A DNA stretch of 64,000 bases, taken from the NCBI RefSeq assembly GCF_027943255.1, contig NC_072896.1, positions 116,467,879 to 116,531,878 of the forward strand, given 5' to 3'. Below the pieces are notes generated by a model, which was not told where the DNA came from, searched no databases, and saw only the letters and a list, made by a program, of their open reading frames with translations. The stretch's first letter is position 1. The number at the start of each line of letters is the position of its first letter. Of this stretch, positions 34,711 through 48,000 are shown in pieces. The stretch is from Anastrepha obliqua (taxonomy: Eukaryota > Arthropoda > Insecta > Diptera > Tephritidae). A program made the position numbers and the translations under genes.

Positions 34711-34918
34711 TAGCGGTTGCTCCTTGGCAGGCAATGCCAAACCTCCGAGCGTATTTCTGTCCTGAGAAAACTCCTCATAAAAACCGTAAATGTTTCGGGA
34801 GTCGACTTGAGACTGTAGGTCCATCCATTTGTGGAACAACATCTAGACGCACGCCACAAATAGGAGAAGGAGCTCGGCTAAACACCCAAAAAGGATGTAC
34901 GCGCCAATTGTATATATA
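34711..34918 (+). repeat. SINE copy, head missing
   Basis: It begins TAGCGGTTGCTCC, continues GACTGTAGGTCCATCCATT and GTGTGG-type body blocks, and ends at GATGTACGCGCCAATTGT with a short (TA)n tail, as in the 22118-22345 copy. The tRNA-like head is absent. Confidence 0.85.
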
Positions 34919-35261
34919 ACCCTTCATCCAATCCATTAGTGCTTTAATAATTAACTTTTTCTCTTTTTTATTTATTTTATTGATTAATACAAAAGAAAAA
35001 GTGAAAATTAACGGTTATATCTTATAAATAGCAGACAATAGCCAAAATGTGTGTTATTCTGTTTGTTTATTCTTGTTAACAGTAAATTTCAAATATGAAT
35101 CAATGTGTTTATATATCTATGTTTGTATGTGTGTGATGAACGATTAGAATAAATTGTACAAAATATATCGCATTTTAATTTCTTTTAAAAACTAAATGAT
35201 CTTTCGTATTATTATTTTGTTGCATAAATAAAATTAAACTCTTCATCTCCCCTCCCCATAT
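34919..35261 (-). other. Downstream region of the secreted coiled-coil gene
   Basis: Probable 3' UTR and flank of the gene ending at 35262. The stop codon itself sits inside AATAAA (35266-35261), too early to be the cleavage signal. TTTATT on the plus strand at 35066-35071 is a better candidate polyadenylation signal. Confidence 0.4.
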
Positions 35262-36052
35262 TTATTGCACTGTGCCAGCGGCATGACGCTTATTCAACAA
35301 ATTCAACTCTGTCTCATATTCATTTTTGGCAATATTATGGGGTCCTGGTCCTGGTGAGGGTATTTTCTCTTGCATTACATGGAACGTATTGCGCAGCTGC
35401 TCCAGTGATTCGGCAAGTCCTTGCTTGATGGCGCCAAATTCCTGTGACATCAAAGATAATTTACCCAACAGATAATTCAGATTTGTGTCCATATCTAGCA
35501 TGCGTCCCTTAATGTCCTCCACTTTATTGCCCATCGAAGCCATGCTGAGGAAGGTGCTGTTCACGAACACTTCATTGCGTCCCTGCATCAGGCTGAGTAG
35601 CTCTTTGTTATCGGTAATCTCACCATTCATGATGGAAATTTGCCGCCAGACATGGCTGATTTCGCTCTCAATGGTAGAGCTGAGATTTTGCATTGTTTCA
35701 AATTGGCTATTGATGACATTCTCGTCGACCGCGTCGAAGCGTGTCTTCAGCAAATCGATAATCTCTTCGCGTTGTTTGTCGATTATATCATTGATTTTCT
35801 GTACTGTCTGCAATGTGCCGAATTCGACTTTACGTTGTGTATCCAAAACATATTCCGAGTTCGCCATTAAAATATTATTGAATTTGCTGAATATCTCAAG
35901 TCCGTCGTTCAATTTGCTGTAGCTGGTGTTCATCTCGTTGTAGAATTTCTCGAGCTCATTAGCCTGTACGGTGACACCTTCCAAAATTTTAGCCGCACCC
36001 GACTCAAGGTTCTGCTCGGACTCTTTGATGAGTGACCCGGTTTCAGCAAATG
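35262..36052 (-). CDS. Exon 4 of the coiled-coil gene (C-terminal 262 codons)
   Basis: The acceptor AATAG precedes CATTTGCTGAAACC at 36052. The exon reads [19 protein letters not shown], then a long amphipathic helix region with regular Leu/Ile/Met spacing ([38 protein letters not shown]). It ends with a short Pro/Gly break (PSPGPGPHN) and the stop at 35262-35264. Codon use is clearly protein-like and no frame break is present. Confidence 0.9.
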
Positions 36053-39000
36053 CTATTGGATAGATAAATAATTTGTATTTATTTCAAAATTTTTTTTTGC
36101 AGAAATTTGGCAAACACCATTTCCCGACTAGAAAATTCTTAAACTACCCTAATTACTCTGTTGTATCTCTTCTGCGCCTACCTTTTTCTGTGGCACTCTG
36201 CACATTAACCTTCACATTCTCGATCGCGGCGAGCGTATCGTTTGTCAGTCCATGTATGAACTCTTTGTCTGCATCCGAAAGTCCTTCCTTGGGCTTGGGC
36301 TGTGTGCGTAGCTCTTGTATACCAGTCGCCAGTTCATCGAATTTCCCTAGCACTTTGTTCTCAAACTCTGAGTTATCCACTGGCTCTGGCACTGGTGGCG
36401 GTGTCACCACACTATAGCTCACCAATTTATCTTCAATCTTGGTTAACATTTCCGCTGTGGATGGCACGCTCTTAAATGCCACTTCTGTCTGCTCCATCAT
36501 ATCCTTGGACGTATCCAATAGTTTCTCAACGTTTGACGACAATTTCGTTATTTGCTCGAGCATATTTTGATTGATTTTCTCTTGCTGTTTGATGAACTCT
36601 GGTGGCACGGCTGGTACCTGGACAATGGGCGCAGGTGTGGTGACCGCTTGACCGCCTGGCGGCACCGGTGGTCGCTTGTAGCACTCATCGTTCTCACGCA
36701 TCCATTTGAAGATGTGCTCGAGAGTTTCGCCGAGCTTTTCGGTTTGTATGTTGTACTTTTCTTCTTGCTGTATGGAATAGAATAGAAATTCGAAGTGGTA
36801 CTCTTGTATCAAGTAAGTAAAAATATAAATATGTATGATATACTTTACCGTTATCAACATTGTTTCGATCTGGCTAACCCGCTCGTCCAAACGTCCAAAT
36901 ATTCCATTAAGCGGTTCAAGATTCTTTTGCCCTTTCTGTAGGGTTTGCAGAGCTTTTTTCAGTAGTTCGCCAAGCGCTCTTTCACGATGCTCGTGCCGTT
37001 CCAATTTGTTGTCTAACTGATTGTACGAATAAACCAGGGACTGCAAGGTGCCACGTATATCATCTCGACTGAAAATGGAATGGTATCCAAAAATCTTATT
37101 AATTATATTCTTATGTAGGCGAAAATGCAAGTAATTCTTAGTTGTGAATAAAAAAAGTAAAAAATTTAATGAATTTCAGGGCCAAACATGGCCTACTGGC
37201 ATTGGATCCGTGGGACAGCAAAAGGTTTTTCTTTAAAAACAACCTCATCTCAGCAGCCAATGCATCTCACAAAAAGTATTTGTTGTGCGGGGACATGCTC
37301 TGTAAATGATAAAAAAACAGGACACCAAAAATTGGGAAAAAAGCTCGGCCTACATATCTGTCCGTGAAATTGTTTGTTTTTATTGTTTTGTGGATACTTA
37401 TAGCACCCATTGATATCTATGATCCTGAATATCTCGACGTAAAAGTATGTAAAGAAAACTCGGGAGATAGCTTAAATAGAAGAAAAGAAAAAAACCGAGG
37501 AAATTAAAGGCAAAGAGTGAACTAGTTTTAGAATATTCTTCCTCATATGTCCCACGGTAGAGGGAATACAGAATACTCTATCATCCTTGCGTACGGTCTA
37601 TGTGAAGCTTAGTGCCAAGTCGCGAATACAGATTTCGAGTGTGATTACAATTTCTCAAGTTTTCTTCTTCACGCTATTAAGTCCAGAAAGCGGCAGTGCT
37701 CAAAGGATCTCTTCAACGCACATATACAGTGAGCACCAAAATTTGCGGTGCCGGAGGTGGATTGGCCTTATTCAATTCAACATAAACCTGCAAGCCACAA
37801 ATAAACCTTTCTCATTTACTTCTTCTTCTTGGCAGATAACCGCCTAAGCGATTTTGGTCGAACTTAACAAAGCGCGCCAGTCGTTTTTTTCTCGTATTAA
37901 CTGACACCAGTTGAAGACACCAAGTTCTCTATCTGATCTTTCCAACGAAGAGGAGGCTTTCCTCTTCCTCTGCTAGCACCAACCTTGTCCGAACCAAATA
38001 CTTTCAGAATCGGAGCCTTTGTGTGCGTTCGTATGACATAGAGTAGCCAGCGGAATCGCTGGATATTTATTCGCTGCACTATGACTATATCTTCCTAAAG
38101 CTTACCGTTCCATCGCCTACGTGCCAAGGTCCAAAAAATTGTACGGAGAATCTTTTTCTGAAACACTCTATGGGACGCCTTATCGGATATTATCATCGTT
38201 CAAGATTCTACGCCATACGATAATAGAAAACGAGCATTAGAGAGTCTTATAAAGTGTTAGATTTGTCCGTGCAAAGAGGACTTTGCTACTCAATTGACTA
38301 CTTAGTCCAAAGTAACACTTGTTGGAAAGTGAAACTCTCCATTGGATTCCAAATATGATATAATATCTTTCTCGGAGGGTTGGGATGGCCACTTTTTTGC
38401 TATTTATGGAGCTCGTTTATAAAGGTCTCATCTCAAACCCAACGCGAATTTTGACACAACGCAAGCTGGCCGCTTTTGTACGAAAAATTCTGAAGACTTT
38501 AGTGTAGCTTTAAGGGCAATATTTATTTGTATGTGGATCATCATCATCATGTATCTGAATTACAGCTTGGGGTGAGCTTTAGCTTCCTCAACGATCTTCT
38601 TCCATTTAACTCGCTAGAAATTCATCTTTCAGTTTTTTACTTTAAATTTCTTGAGGTCTTCGGTGAGGTTTTGTAGCCATATTAGCTTGGGTCTGCCTTT
38701 GCCTCAGTTATAAACTCGAATGAAGAATTATTCATTCACTCAAAAGAGCCTACCAACATTTTTTAACTGACCTGTCAAATCTTGATGTAGCTCCGCAAAT
38801 CGAAAGACCTACAGTTTAATACCGCTTTCGAATTGCAGATGAGATTTTTCTTGGCAGAAATACAGTCGGTGGATTTGCCATTGCATGTCGAAGGCGAGCG
38901 CTATTAGAAAACTCTTTTTCCATCACTTAATGTTTCATTAGATTTAAATTTATTGGAGATTTCCACGTCGACCTCATAGCCTTTTGTGCCCTCTATTCAT

Positions 39001-42000
39001 CACAGTATCTCATCCACACCCAGTTCCCTTATTAAACTTAAGACAGCGCTGGGTTGGACTGAGTATATGTGTCTTTCTTCCGGCTGTAAATGGCCGAGAT
39101 GTTTCAACTATTTTGCTATTGCGGGCTTCAAGGAAAAGGTGTTTTGGAGTCTCCGGGGATTGGCTACAGAAGAGTCAGTGGACCATATCTCGAGCATGCG
39201 CAGATAACTTGCTTTAGCCTCTGAGAATACCCTTAGTTTATCCTTGGAGAGAGTTGCGAGATTTTTAAACCCCTTTTGGTTGTAGCCCCCCAGTAAGGAC
39301 TTCTCCCTGGCGTAGCTCCGTAGCTTTAGCTCTTCACTCCTAAGCTTCTCCTTGATGGTATGTTGTTCCATAGCAAGGAAGAGCTCGGGTCCTATTAACG
39401 ACGAGGTTGTAGCCGCTCTTACAAATTCGCCCACTGCTTCGTTCCCACTTATACCTCTGTGTCTTGAGACCCAAAATAGCAGGATGGGATTGTGCATACT
39501 TAACAAATTCAATCTCTCGATAAACTCAATGACCAGTGAATACATTCGCTCAGAATGGCAATTCGCTCATTCCGGAAGTTCCTATCTGGGTCAATCTCTG
39601 CATAAAGACAGGTGGCATACATCTGCGCTTGGAAGATGCTCGAAAAACTCGTCGTCGGTAAAAAACGTTTGGTTTTAGAGCCGCCAGGGTGAGTGATCGG
39701 CTAAACGACAATTCCTGCTCGTGCCTAGATTCGGTTCGAGATTCGACTAAGCCTCTGTACGGTGTCAAGGTGCCTGCCACAGTATTTAGTTAATGCTTCA
39801 ACCCCTCAGTGGTTTTCGGACCCGGGCCTTACCGAATGGTAGTCACACACAAATGCATTCAGCTTAGGCGTCCCCAAATCATCTTAAATGATGTTGAATT
39901 CTAGCAGAAATGATGTTCATAGTACAAAGGCTTAGTTCTTTTGTTTACAGTTTTTGACTAAATAAATAAAATAATGACGACAAGCTTTAACTTGCCAAAT
40001 ATGCGCTGAATACTTCTAATAAATGCCTGTGAATATTCCAACAGCTATGAATTTCTTCAAAGATTTCTATGGAAATGTCAAACTACTTCCGCGTTAATTA
40101 ATATCAGTAGATGAGGTGCGAGTGGCATGCCGCCTGCCATAGCCATTTGCATACACATCAGTCCACACCCTCCCTGAAGGCTTTCACTTTCAAGCGCCAC
40201 ATACGCGATCATGCAACAGCTGAAAGAATGCAGCAAGAATTTATGAAATGATAGATGCCGTTACATTTACGGCGCCTTTGACTTTTATGAGGGTGGCAAA
40301 ATTATCATAAGAAAGAAGCCCAACCGTGCATGAAGGCGGCCTTAGATTTTTATATCTTTTGTTGTTGTATCTATTATTGTTGTTATTGTTTGAAAGATTG
40401 ATGCGTTACGGCTCTGCCATTTGCGTGGATTGCCCATTCATAGCACCAAGCAGTGTGCGAGTGCCTAATTTTATAGCTTCAACTGTATGTGCCATTGCTT
40501 TTGTTTATAAGAATAGCATCAGCAGTTCTTTTAGTGTGGCAAATGCAAATAAAGAGACGCAGATCTATCGACATATTCACTAGCGGTGCCCTTAATCCCT
40601 ACATAAGAAGCGCAAGTAGGTACTTACTATAAATGCAATGCACCCAGGAAGCGCTTCATAGCGCTCAGGGTCAAAAGATTGTTGGCAAGGCTTTAATGCG
40701 CCGCATCTCTTGTGACTTCTATTGCTGATTGAGGGCATGGAGCATGTCGATCAATGCTCAGTGTTTAGCGTCAATACGCGACGGCATTGCGTAATTCACT
40801 AGTGATGCACAACAGCCAGCAGCAATGAGTTGTGAGTGAGTAGTGAGCATTTAGCAATGAGCAGGCCGCATTCTGTAAATAAACAGAAAGGTTTTTTTTT
40901 TGTGTTGTGGGAATATGATTGTGTGCTGGTTGTTGCAATATGATGAAGTGGAAAGCGCGCACACGCACACACACACACACGCGGCATACTTGCCTTCAAT
41001 TGTATTTTCAGTCTTACAAATGCACTCATACATACATACATACATACATACATACATACATACGTCCATACAATGGCGCATACTTGTGTAAGTAGTACTT
41101 AGAAGTTAGGAGATAAGACGCAGAATGCGGACGACAACGCAAATGCGTCTATTTTTGGTGTCTCTGACATGCAGATTAATGAGTTGCATTTGAAGCAACT
41201 TCCAGCAGAATGCGTGTGTTCCCTTTTATAAATAACTTTAATGAGTTTTCCTTGCAATGAGTTGAGTTTTGTTGTTGCTGATATTTCAGTTGGAACTGGC
41301 GCCGATTCTAAATATATGGATGTATTCAAAGCAACCCAAAGAAAAAATCCTAAATGAGGAATTCGCTACAGAAAGGCAAGTTGAAGTTACAGAGAATCTG
41401 CATCCAAAGATAGATGAAAATACGATAGAAGCCTGGGAAGAATGTCAAGAAGTGAAGTTTACTCTTTGGTCGAGAAAGATAACGCGAATTCCTCGGAGTT
41501 GCTAGCAAAAAGGAAGATTGTGTAATGGTGAATTAAAATCCAAAGCTAGACAAGGCCAGTCTTCCATCTCCCTCCATAACAATTGAAGAACAGGCCTTGT
41601 GATTGTTTCTGTAAAAATTATCTAACAGGTAGCGCAAAATTAATCAATTATGGAAAGATTTATAATATTTGCAAATATTGGCATACGGCAATCATATTTG
41701 ACACTTGTGAGCTAGACAGCTGCAGCATACAAACAGACAAGCAATGGAGCACGTAAGGGTCAAAATAAAGATTTTCGTCATTAAAAATAATTTTTTTTTA
41801 GTAAAAAGTTGAATGGTTAATTTTGCGCCACCCTTTTCAGTAACTTAATTTCCGAGCATTCGCTCTTAAAGAGAAAACAGAAAAAAGGGTACCAGTAACA
41901 ATTTGCAAATTTTACGAACAGCTGATTAAATTTTGGGAGGAAAAATCATAAACATTACGAATTTTTTCACTTGAGCTACCCCGTATTAAATTAAAAAAAA

Positions 42001-45000
42001 AAAATGAAGCAAATAAAATGCAAAATAACGAGACATTCAGTCAAAAAAGTACCGGGAATTTTTCAATAAAACGCAAAATAATTGTTTAATCATCAAAATT
42101 TATTTTGTCACTTTCAAAATAGGTTCCATTCGAAGCAATACACAACAATTAGTCCAGTCATCAAAGCACCTTTTAAACGCGTTTGAAGAGATTTTCTTCA
42201 GCTCCTTTAGCGAATTCTCCTTAATGGCATCTATCGACTCAAAGCGACGTCCGCGAAGCGGCAATTTAAGTTTTGGGAAAAGGAAAAAGTCACAGGGGGC
42301 TAAATCCGGTGAATACGATGGTTTTTCGATGATATTTGACGAGTTTTTGGTCATAAAAGTGTTCACAATGAAAGCCTTGTGAGACGGTGCGTTATCGTGG
42401 TGCAAGATCCATGAGTTTTCTTTGCACAAATTTGGCCGTTTCATAGGCACATTCTCTCTCAAACGTCGCATAACTTCAAAATAATATTCTTTATTTACGA
42501 TAGAACCATTTGGAGTGAATTCCAAGTGCATAGCACCAGGATAATCAATGAAAACGAATAGCATGACTTTCACTTTTGATTGACTTCGACGTGGTTTTTT
42601 GGGTTTCGGCTCATGTGGATAGCGCTATTCAGCCGCCTGTTGACTGATTTGCATGTCAAACTCATACACCCACGTCTCATTACCTGTTATGATGCGCTGG
42701 ATAAACGTTGGATCCGAATTCACTTGCGCAAACATGTCTGCCGCCACCTTCTTCCGATGAATTTTTTGAAAGAAATTCAACTCTCTTGGCACGAGTCGAG
42801 CAGCCACGCGGCTTGGAGTCTCATGCCCAATTAATGGTGTAAAATGTTGCGAATCGATTCGTGAGATACGCTAAGGTCACGAGCTATCTCCCTCAAACTT
42901 AAATTATGGTTTCCCAGCACCATTTCCTTGATTTTGTCGACGTTTTCATCCGTTGAAGACGTTGATGGGCAACCAGATCGGGCAAATCTTTCACGACTTC
43001 TCGGCCCTCTGCAAAAGCCTTATACCAATCGTAGACCAATATTTTTCGTGTTTTTGATAAAGCACCCTCGCCATAGGCTTTCTGCAACATTTTCAAATTT
43101 TCAACGATTCGGCAGACAAAATCCCGTTCAAAACACAAAATTTAAGACAAATTCTTTGTTCGATATTTTTATACAAGACATAGTGAAAATCGCGGTTGAC
43201 TGATATAATTATATGCCAAAAACAAGCTAATTGACAGATCACGCTCAAACTCGGTGACACTATAGAGGACAGTTGTACCAACATTGCAGCAGAAAAATGT
43301 TTGCCATATGTTTAACGCGCGCTTTTTAAATGAACAATTTCCGATATTTTTTGACAGAATGTAATTTTATTTTGTCCGCAATAATTTGCTCCATTTCATC
43401 ATCGCTGTCGGATGAGGAACATTTCGTTGGCAATTGTATTTTTATGGCAATTACTGCTTTTTTAATATTTTCCTTGATTCCATCTATACGTGTATGTATG
43501 TATGTATATATATTGCCGAATTAGTTAAGGGGGTGGTAGGGTTTAGCGCTAAAAAAAACACTTTTTTTTTAATTTTTTACAGAAATATGGCTTAAGATAC
43601 TTTAATAAAATCAGTTGCATGTTATTGTACATCTTTTCAATAAGTTTTTAAAAAATATTAATAATAAAATATTGACAAATAGCCCATGACAGAGTTTTTT
43701 TGGAGATATGTTTTTCGAGAGGTGCTCTGCGGTGCCAATCGGCATTCGTCGTAGAATCATCTGAAACTAAAAAAGTCGAATTTTTCAGTTAAAGTATGAC
43801 GTAATGCTCCCCCCCCCATTAATAAAATTTTTTTTTTTTTTTTTTTGTAGTTTTGGTGCCAAAAAAACGTAAAACGAGCATTTTTGGCGAAAAAGCCTAA
43901 CGGTTAGACGCGATAGAAGTGAAACCTTCCGTAAAACAAACTGAGAGAGAATAAGACGAAAGCAGCATTAGGAGCAAGATAATTATAGGTTCATTATAAT
44001 ATTGCTATAAAGTTCATATTTTATTTTCTTCATTTTATTATTATTCATCCTCAATGTTTTCAATTTCAACAAATGATACGAGTGGCTTATGATAGCTAAA
44101 ATATGATACAAATGCTTTGGTTTCGATGTTGTCAACATGTCTTTGAAATACCGCGTCAATGGTTGTTTTTGATCGTGTTGTCGATTCAGTGCGATTGTTA
44201 CACATTTTTAAATTGAATGTTGTATTGAGAACGTCAATTAAAGGAACCGCTGTGTCCAATGCAAAATTTACGTTAAAATCGCCACTTAAAATCATTGGAA
44301 CTTTATTGTAATCTTTTCTAAGTATCCGCGATACTTCTGGTGTATACTTTATTAAATTTTCGTGAATGAATTCCGTGATGCTATTTATTGATTTTTTTTC
44401 TGTCGATATTCACGACACTTTTCTGCATTATTTTTGGGCATAATTGCGGTAAATATTTAAAAATGAAAATATTTACGAATATAAAAATACACACGCGGTT
44501 GCTATTATGAGCGTCCCCAGCAAAACCTGCGTGACCGAAACTCTAACACAATTACATTTTTTTGAATGTTACAAACACATATGCACGCAGGTTTTGCTGG
44601 GGCGTGACCGAAACTCTAACACAATTACACATATGCACTCGTATTTGTTTGAAAATCGACTTTTTTTTTTGGTTCTCCGTCACCTTTGGAAAATGTGTAA
44701 ACAGTAAGCAAACTTTATTCATATATTTTTCCTCATTTTTGCATCAGTAAAATTAAACAAACGCCGTAGCCGAATGGGTTGGTGCGTGACTACTATTCAG
44801 AATTCACAGAGAGAACGTCAGTTCGAATCTCGGTGAAAACACCAAAATTAAGGAAAACTATTTTTCTAATAGCGCTCACCCCTCAGCAGGCAATGGCAAA
44901 ACACCGAGTGTATTTCTGCCATGAAAAAAAGCTCCTCATAAACATATCTTAAAATAAAATAAAATAACTGTATAAAAAAATTTTTTTTCTTGTGATTCGA

Positions 45001-48000
45001 ACCAAGAATTTTGGATCGGAAGCTCACATTGCTAGCCGCTCGGCTATCGCGCCATGCTGTCGGCGCTGGCCTAAAAGTTATTTAGTTCGTCGCTACGTGT
45101 ATATGTAATATTCGTAGCCAAGAGTGTCGCTTTTTTCGTTTCACTTTTTCTCAAATCACTCCCAACGATTCTAAAGAAGTTTTCACTTCAAAAAGTATTT
45201 ACCTAGACAACCTGCTCTGATTTTAGTGCTCAACTGTTTCTTCCTCATCTCTACAACTTCTGCAATATTCATGGGAGAAAACTCCTAGTCTCGAGGAATG
45301 CCTGCCAAATAGCCAGTGACCGGTTAAACAAGCCACGACCTTCGAGATATTGTCTCTTGAGAGACTAAGCAATTCCTTTGTTCTTTTCTTGTTTATTTGC
45401 GGCCATAGTAGCCTAGCTGTTAGACACGTATCTTCATTTCTCCATGTCCTATTGGCCTATTGGCCTCTTGGATAAAGTGGTTTTTTATTATTAGTTTACT
45501 CGTGGCCATGGGTATTCCGATGATACTTTTATCACTCAGCAGTTGGAGAGCGGTACCCTTTCTGGCTAGCTCATCTGCTTTACAGTTTCCCTCAATATCT
45601 CTATGTCCCGGAACCCAAATAAGGCTGACCTTGAATACGTCACTAATGTCATTTATAGCTGCCCGGCATTCCTGTGCAACCTTCGATCTTAGTAAAGCCG
45701 CATTCATTGATTTGATGGCCGCCTGGCTATCCGAGAATATATTTATAATCGTTTTTGTTACGGCGTGCGTATTTAGGTATGTAGCCACTTCTTTTATAGC
45801 TAGTACCTCTGCCTGATAGACGCTGCAGTAGTCTGGTAGTCGAACGGATAGTTCCAGTCCTAATTCCTTCGAGAAAACTCCGTAGCCAACCTTATCGTCT
45901 AGCTTGGAGCCATCTGGATAAAAGTTTAATTCCCCCCTTTTGTGCCTTGTTGTGTGCCACTCCCTTCTTGACGGTATACTCGTCTTGAAGAGCCTTTCAA
46001 AGGTGAGTCTAGGGATAGAGTAGTCTATTTCTTGTTTATGACTATTCAGAGAGTGCAAAATGGAAGCGTGGCCAAAGCACCGGTCTTTCCATAGCGCCAT
46101 ACTTTTTAGTCTGAGCGCCGAGGCGGCGGCCACGTATTTTCCTACCAGATTTAGGGCAGGTAAGTTGATTAGCACTTCCAGCGCTTTGTTTGGAGTAGTC
46201 CTTAAAGCGCCAGAGATGCATAAAAAAGCTGTTCTTTGGACCTTACTCATGATTTTAGCGTAAGTCGCCTTTTGAGCAGATGGCCACCATACAAGTATTC
46301 CGTATATTAAGATTGGCCTAACTACCGAAGTACAGAGCCAGTGCGTAATACGGGGTGTTAGTCCCCATTTGATACCGACCGCTTTTTTGCAAGTGTATAA
46401 TGCAACGTTGGCCTTCTTTACTCTTTCCTCAATATTAGATTTCCACGTGAGTTTCCTGTCTAATATGAGTCCTAGGTACTTGACATTCTCTTTCAAAGGA
46501 ATCTCCACACCCTTAAAAATTAGCGGGGAGATTGTAGGGAGCCTATGTTTCTTTGTAAAGAGAATTATTTGAGTTTTTGAGGGGTTTATATCGAGTCCCC
46601 TGTCACTTGAGCTACCCCGTATTAAATATAAAAAAAAATGAAGCAAATAAAATGCAAAATAACGAGACATTCAGTCAAAAAAGTATCGAGAATTTTTCAA
46701 TAAAACGCAAAATAATTGTTTAATCATTAAAATTTATTTTGTCACTTTCAAAATAGGTTCCATTCGAAGCAATACACATATGTCAACAATTAGTTCAGTC
46801 ATCAAAGCACCTTTTAAACGCGTTTCAAGAGATTTTCTTCAGCTCCTTTAGCGAATTCTCCTTAATGGCATCTATCGACTCAAAGCGACGTCCGCGGAGT
46901 GGCAATTTAAGTTTTGGGAAAAGGTCACAGTAGGGTAAATCCGGTGAATACGGTTGTTCGATGATATTTGTCGAGTTTTTGGTCATAAAAGTGTTCACAA
47001 TGAAAGCCTTGTGAGACGGTGCGTTATCGTGGTGCAAGATCCATGAGTTTTCTTTGCACAAATTTGGCCGTTTCCTAGGCACATTCTCTCTCAAACGTCG
47101 CATAACTTCCAAATAATATTCTTCATTTACCATAGAACCATTTGGAGCGAATTCCGAGTGCCCAACACCAGGATAATCAATGAAAACGAGTAGCATGACT
47201 TTCACTTTTGACCGACTTTGACGTGGTTTTTTGGGTTTCGGCTCATGTGGATAGCGCCATTCAGCGGCCTGTTGACTGATTTGCATGTCAAACTCATACA
47301 CCCACGTCTCATTACCTGTTATGATGCGCTGGATAAACGTTGGATCCGAATTCACTTGCTCAAACATGTCTGCCGCCACCTTCTTCCGATGAATTTTTTT
47401 AAAGAAATTAAACTCTCTTGGAATGAGTCGAGCAGCCACGCAGCTTGGAATTTCATGCCCAATTAATGGTGTAAAATGTTGCGAATTGATTCGTGAGACA
47501 CGCTAAGGTCACGAGCTACCTCCTTCAAACTTAAATGATGGTTTCCCAGCACCATTTCCTTGATTTTGTCGACGTTTTCATCCGTTGAAGACGTTGATGG
47601 GCAACCAGATCGGGCAAATCTTTCACGACTTCTCGGCCCTCTGCAAAAGCCTTATACCAATCGTAGACCAATATTTTTCGTGTTTTTGATAAAGCACCCT
47701 CGCCATAGGCTTTCTGCAACATTTTCAAATTTTCAACGATTCGGCAGACAAAATCCCGTTCAAAACACAAAATTTAAGACAAATTCTTTGTTCGATATTT
47801 TTATACAAGACATAGTGAAAATCGCAGTTGACTGATATAGTATAATTAAAACAAACTAATTGACAGGTCACGCTCAAACTCTGTGATACTATAGAGGACA
47901 GTTGTACGAACATTGCAGCAAAAAATTGTTTCATATATGTTTAACGCGCGCTTTTTAAATGAACAATTCCCGGTATTTTTTGACAGAATGTAATTTTGTT

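Noticed and set aside
35485..36785. Plus-strand frames opposite the coiled-coil exons
   Set aside because: Shadows of the minus-strand exons; the sense strand has splice sites and heptad structure.
37069..37130. ATG at 37130 as start of the coiled-coil protein
   Set aside because: The segment lies upstream of a good splice acceptor and encodes no signal peptide; the phase-matched signal exon at 50671 is a better start.
40963..41091. Open frames over the (CA)n/(CATA)n arrays
   Set aside because: Repetitive peptides such as HTHTHT and MYVCMYVC arise directly from microsatellites.
44990..45066. Functional tRNA gene
   Set aside because: A and B boxes are present but no acceptor stem can be closed and the expected 3' end is missing.
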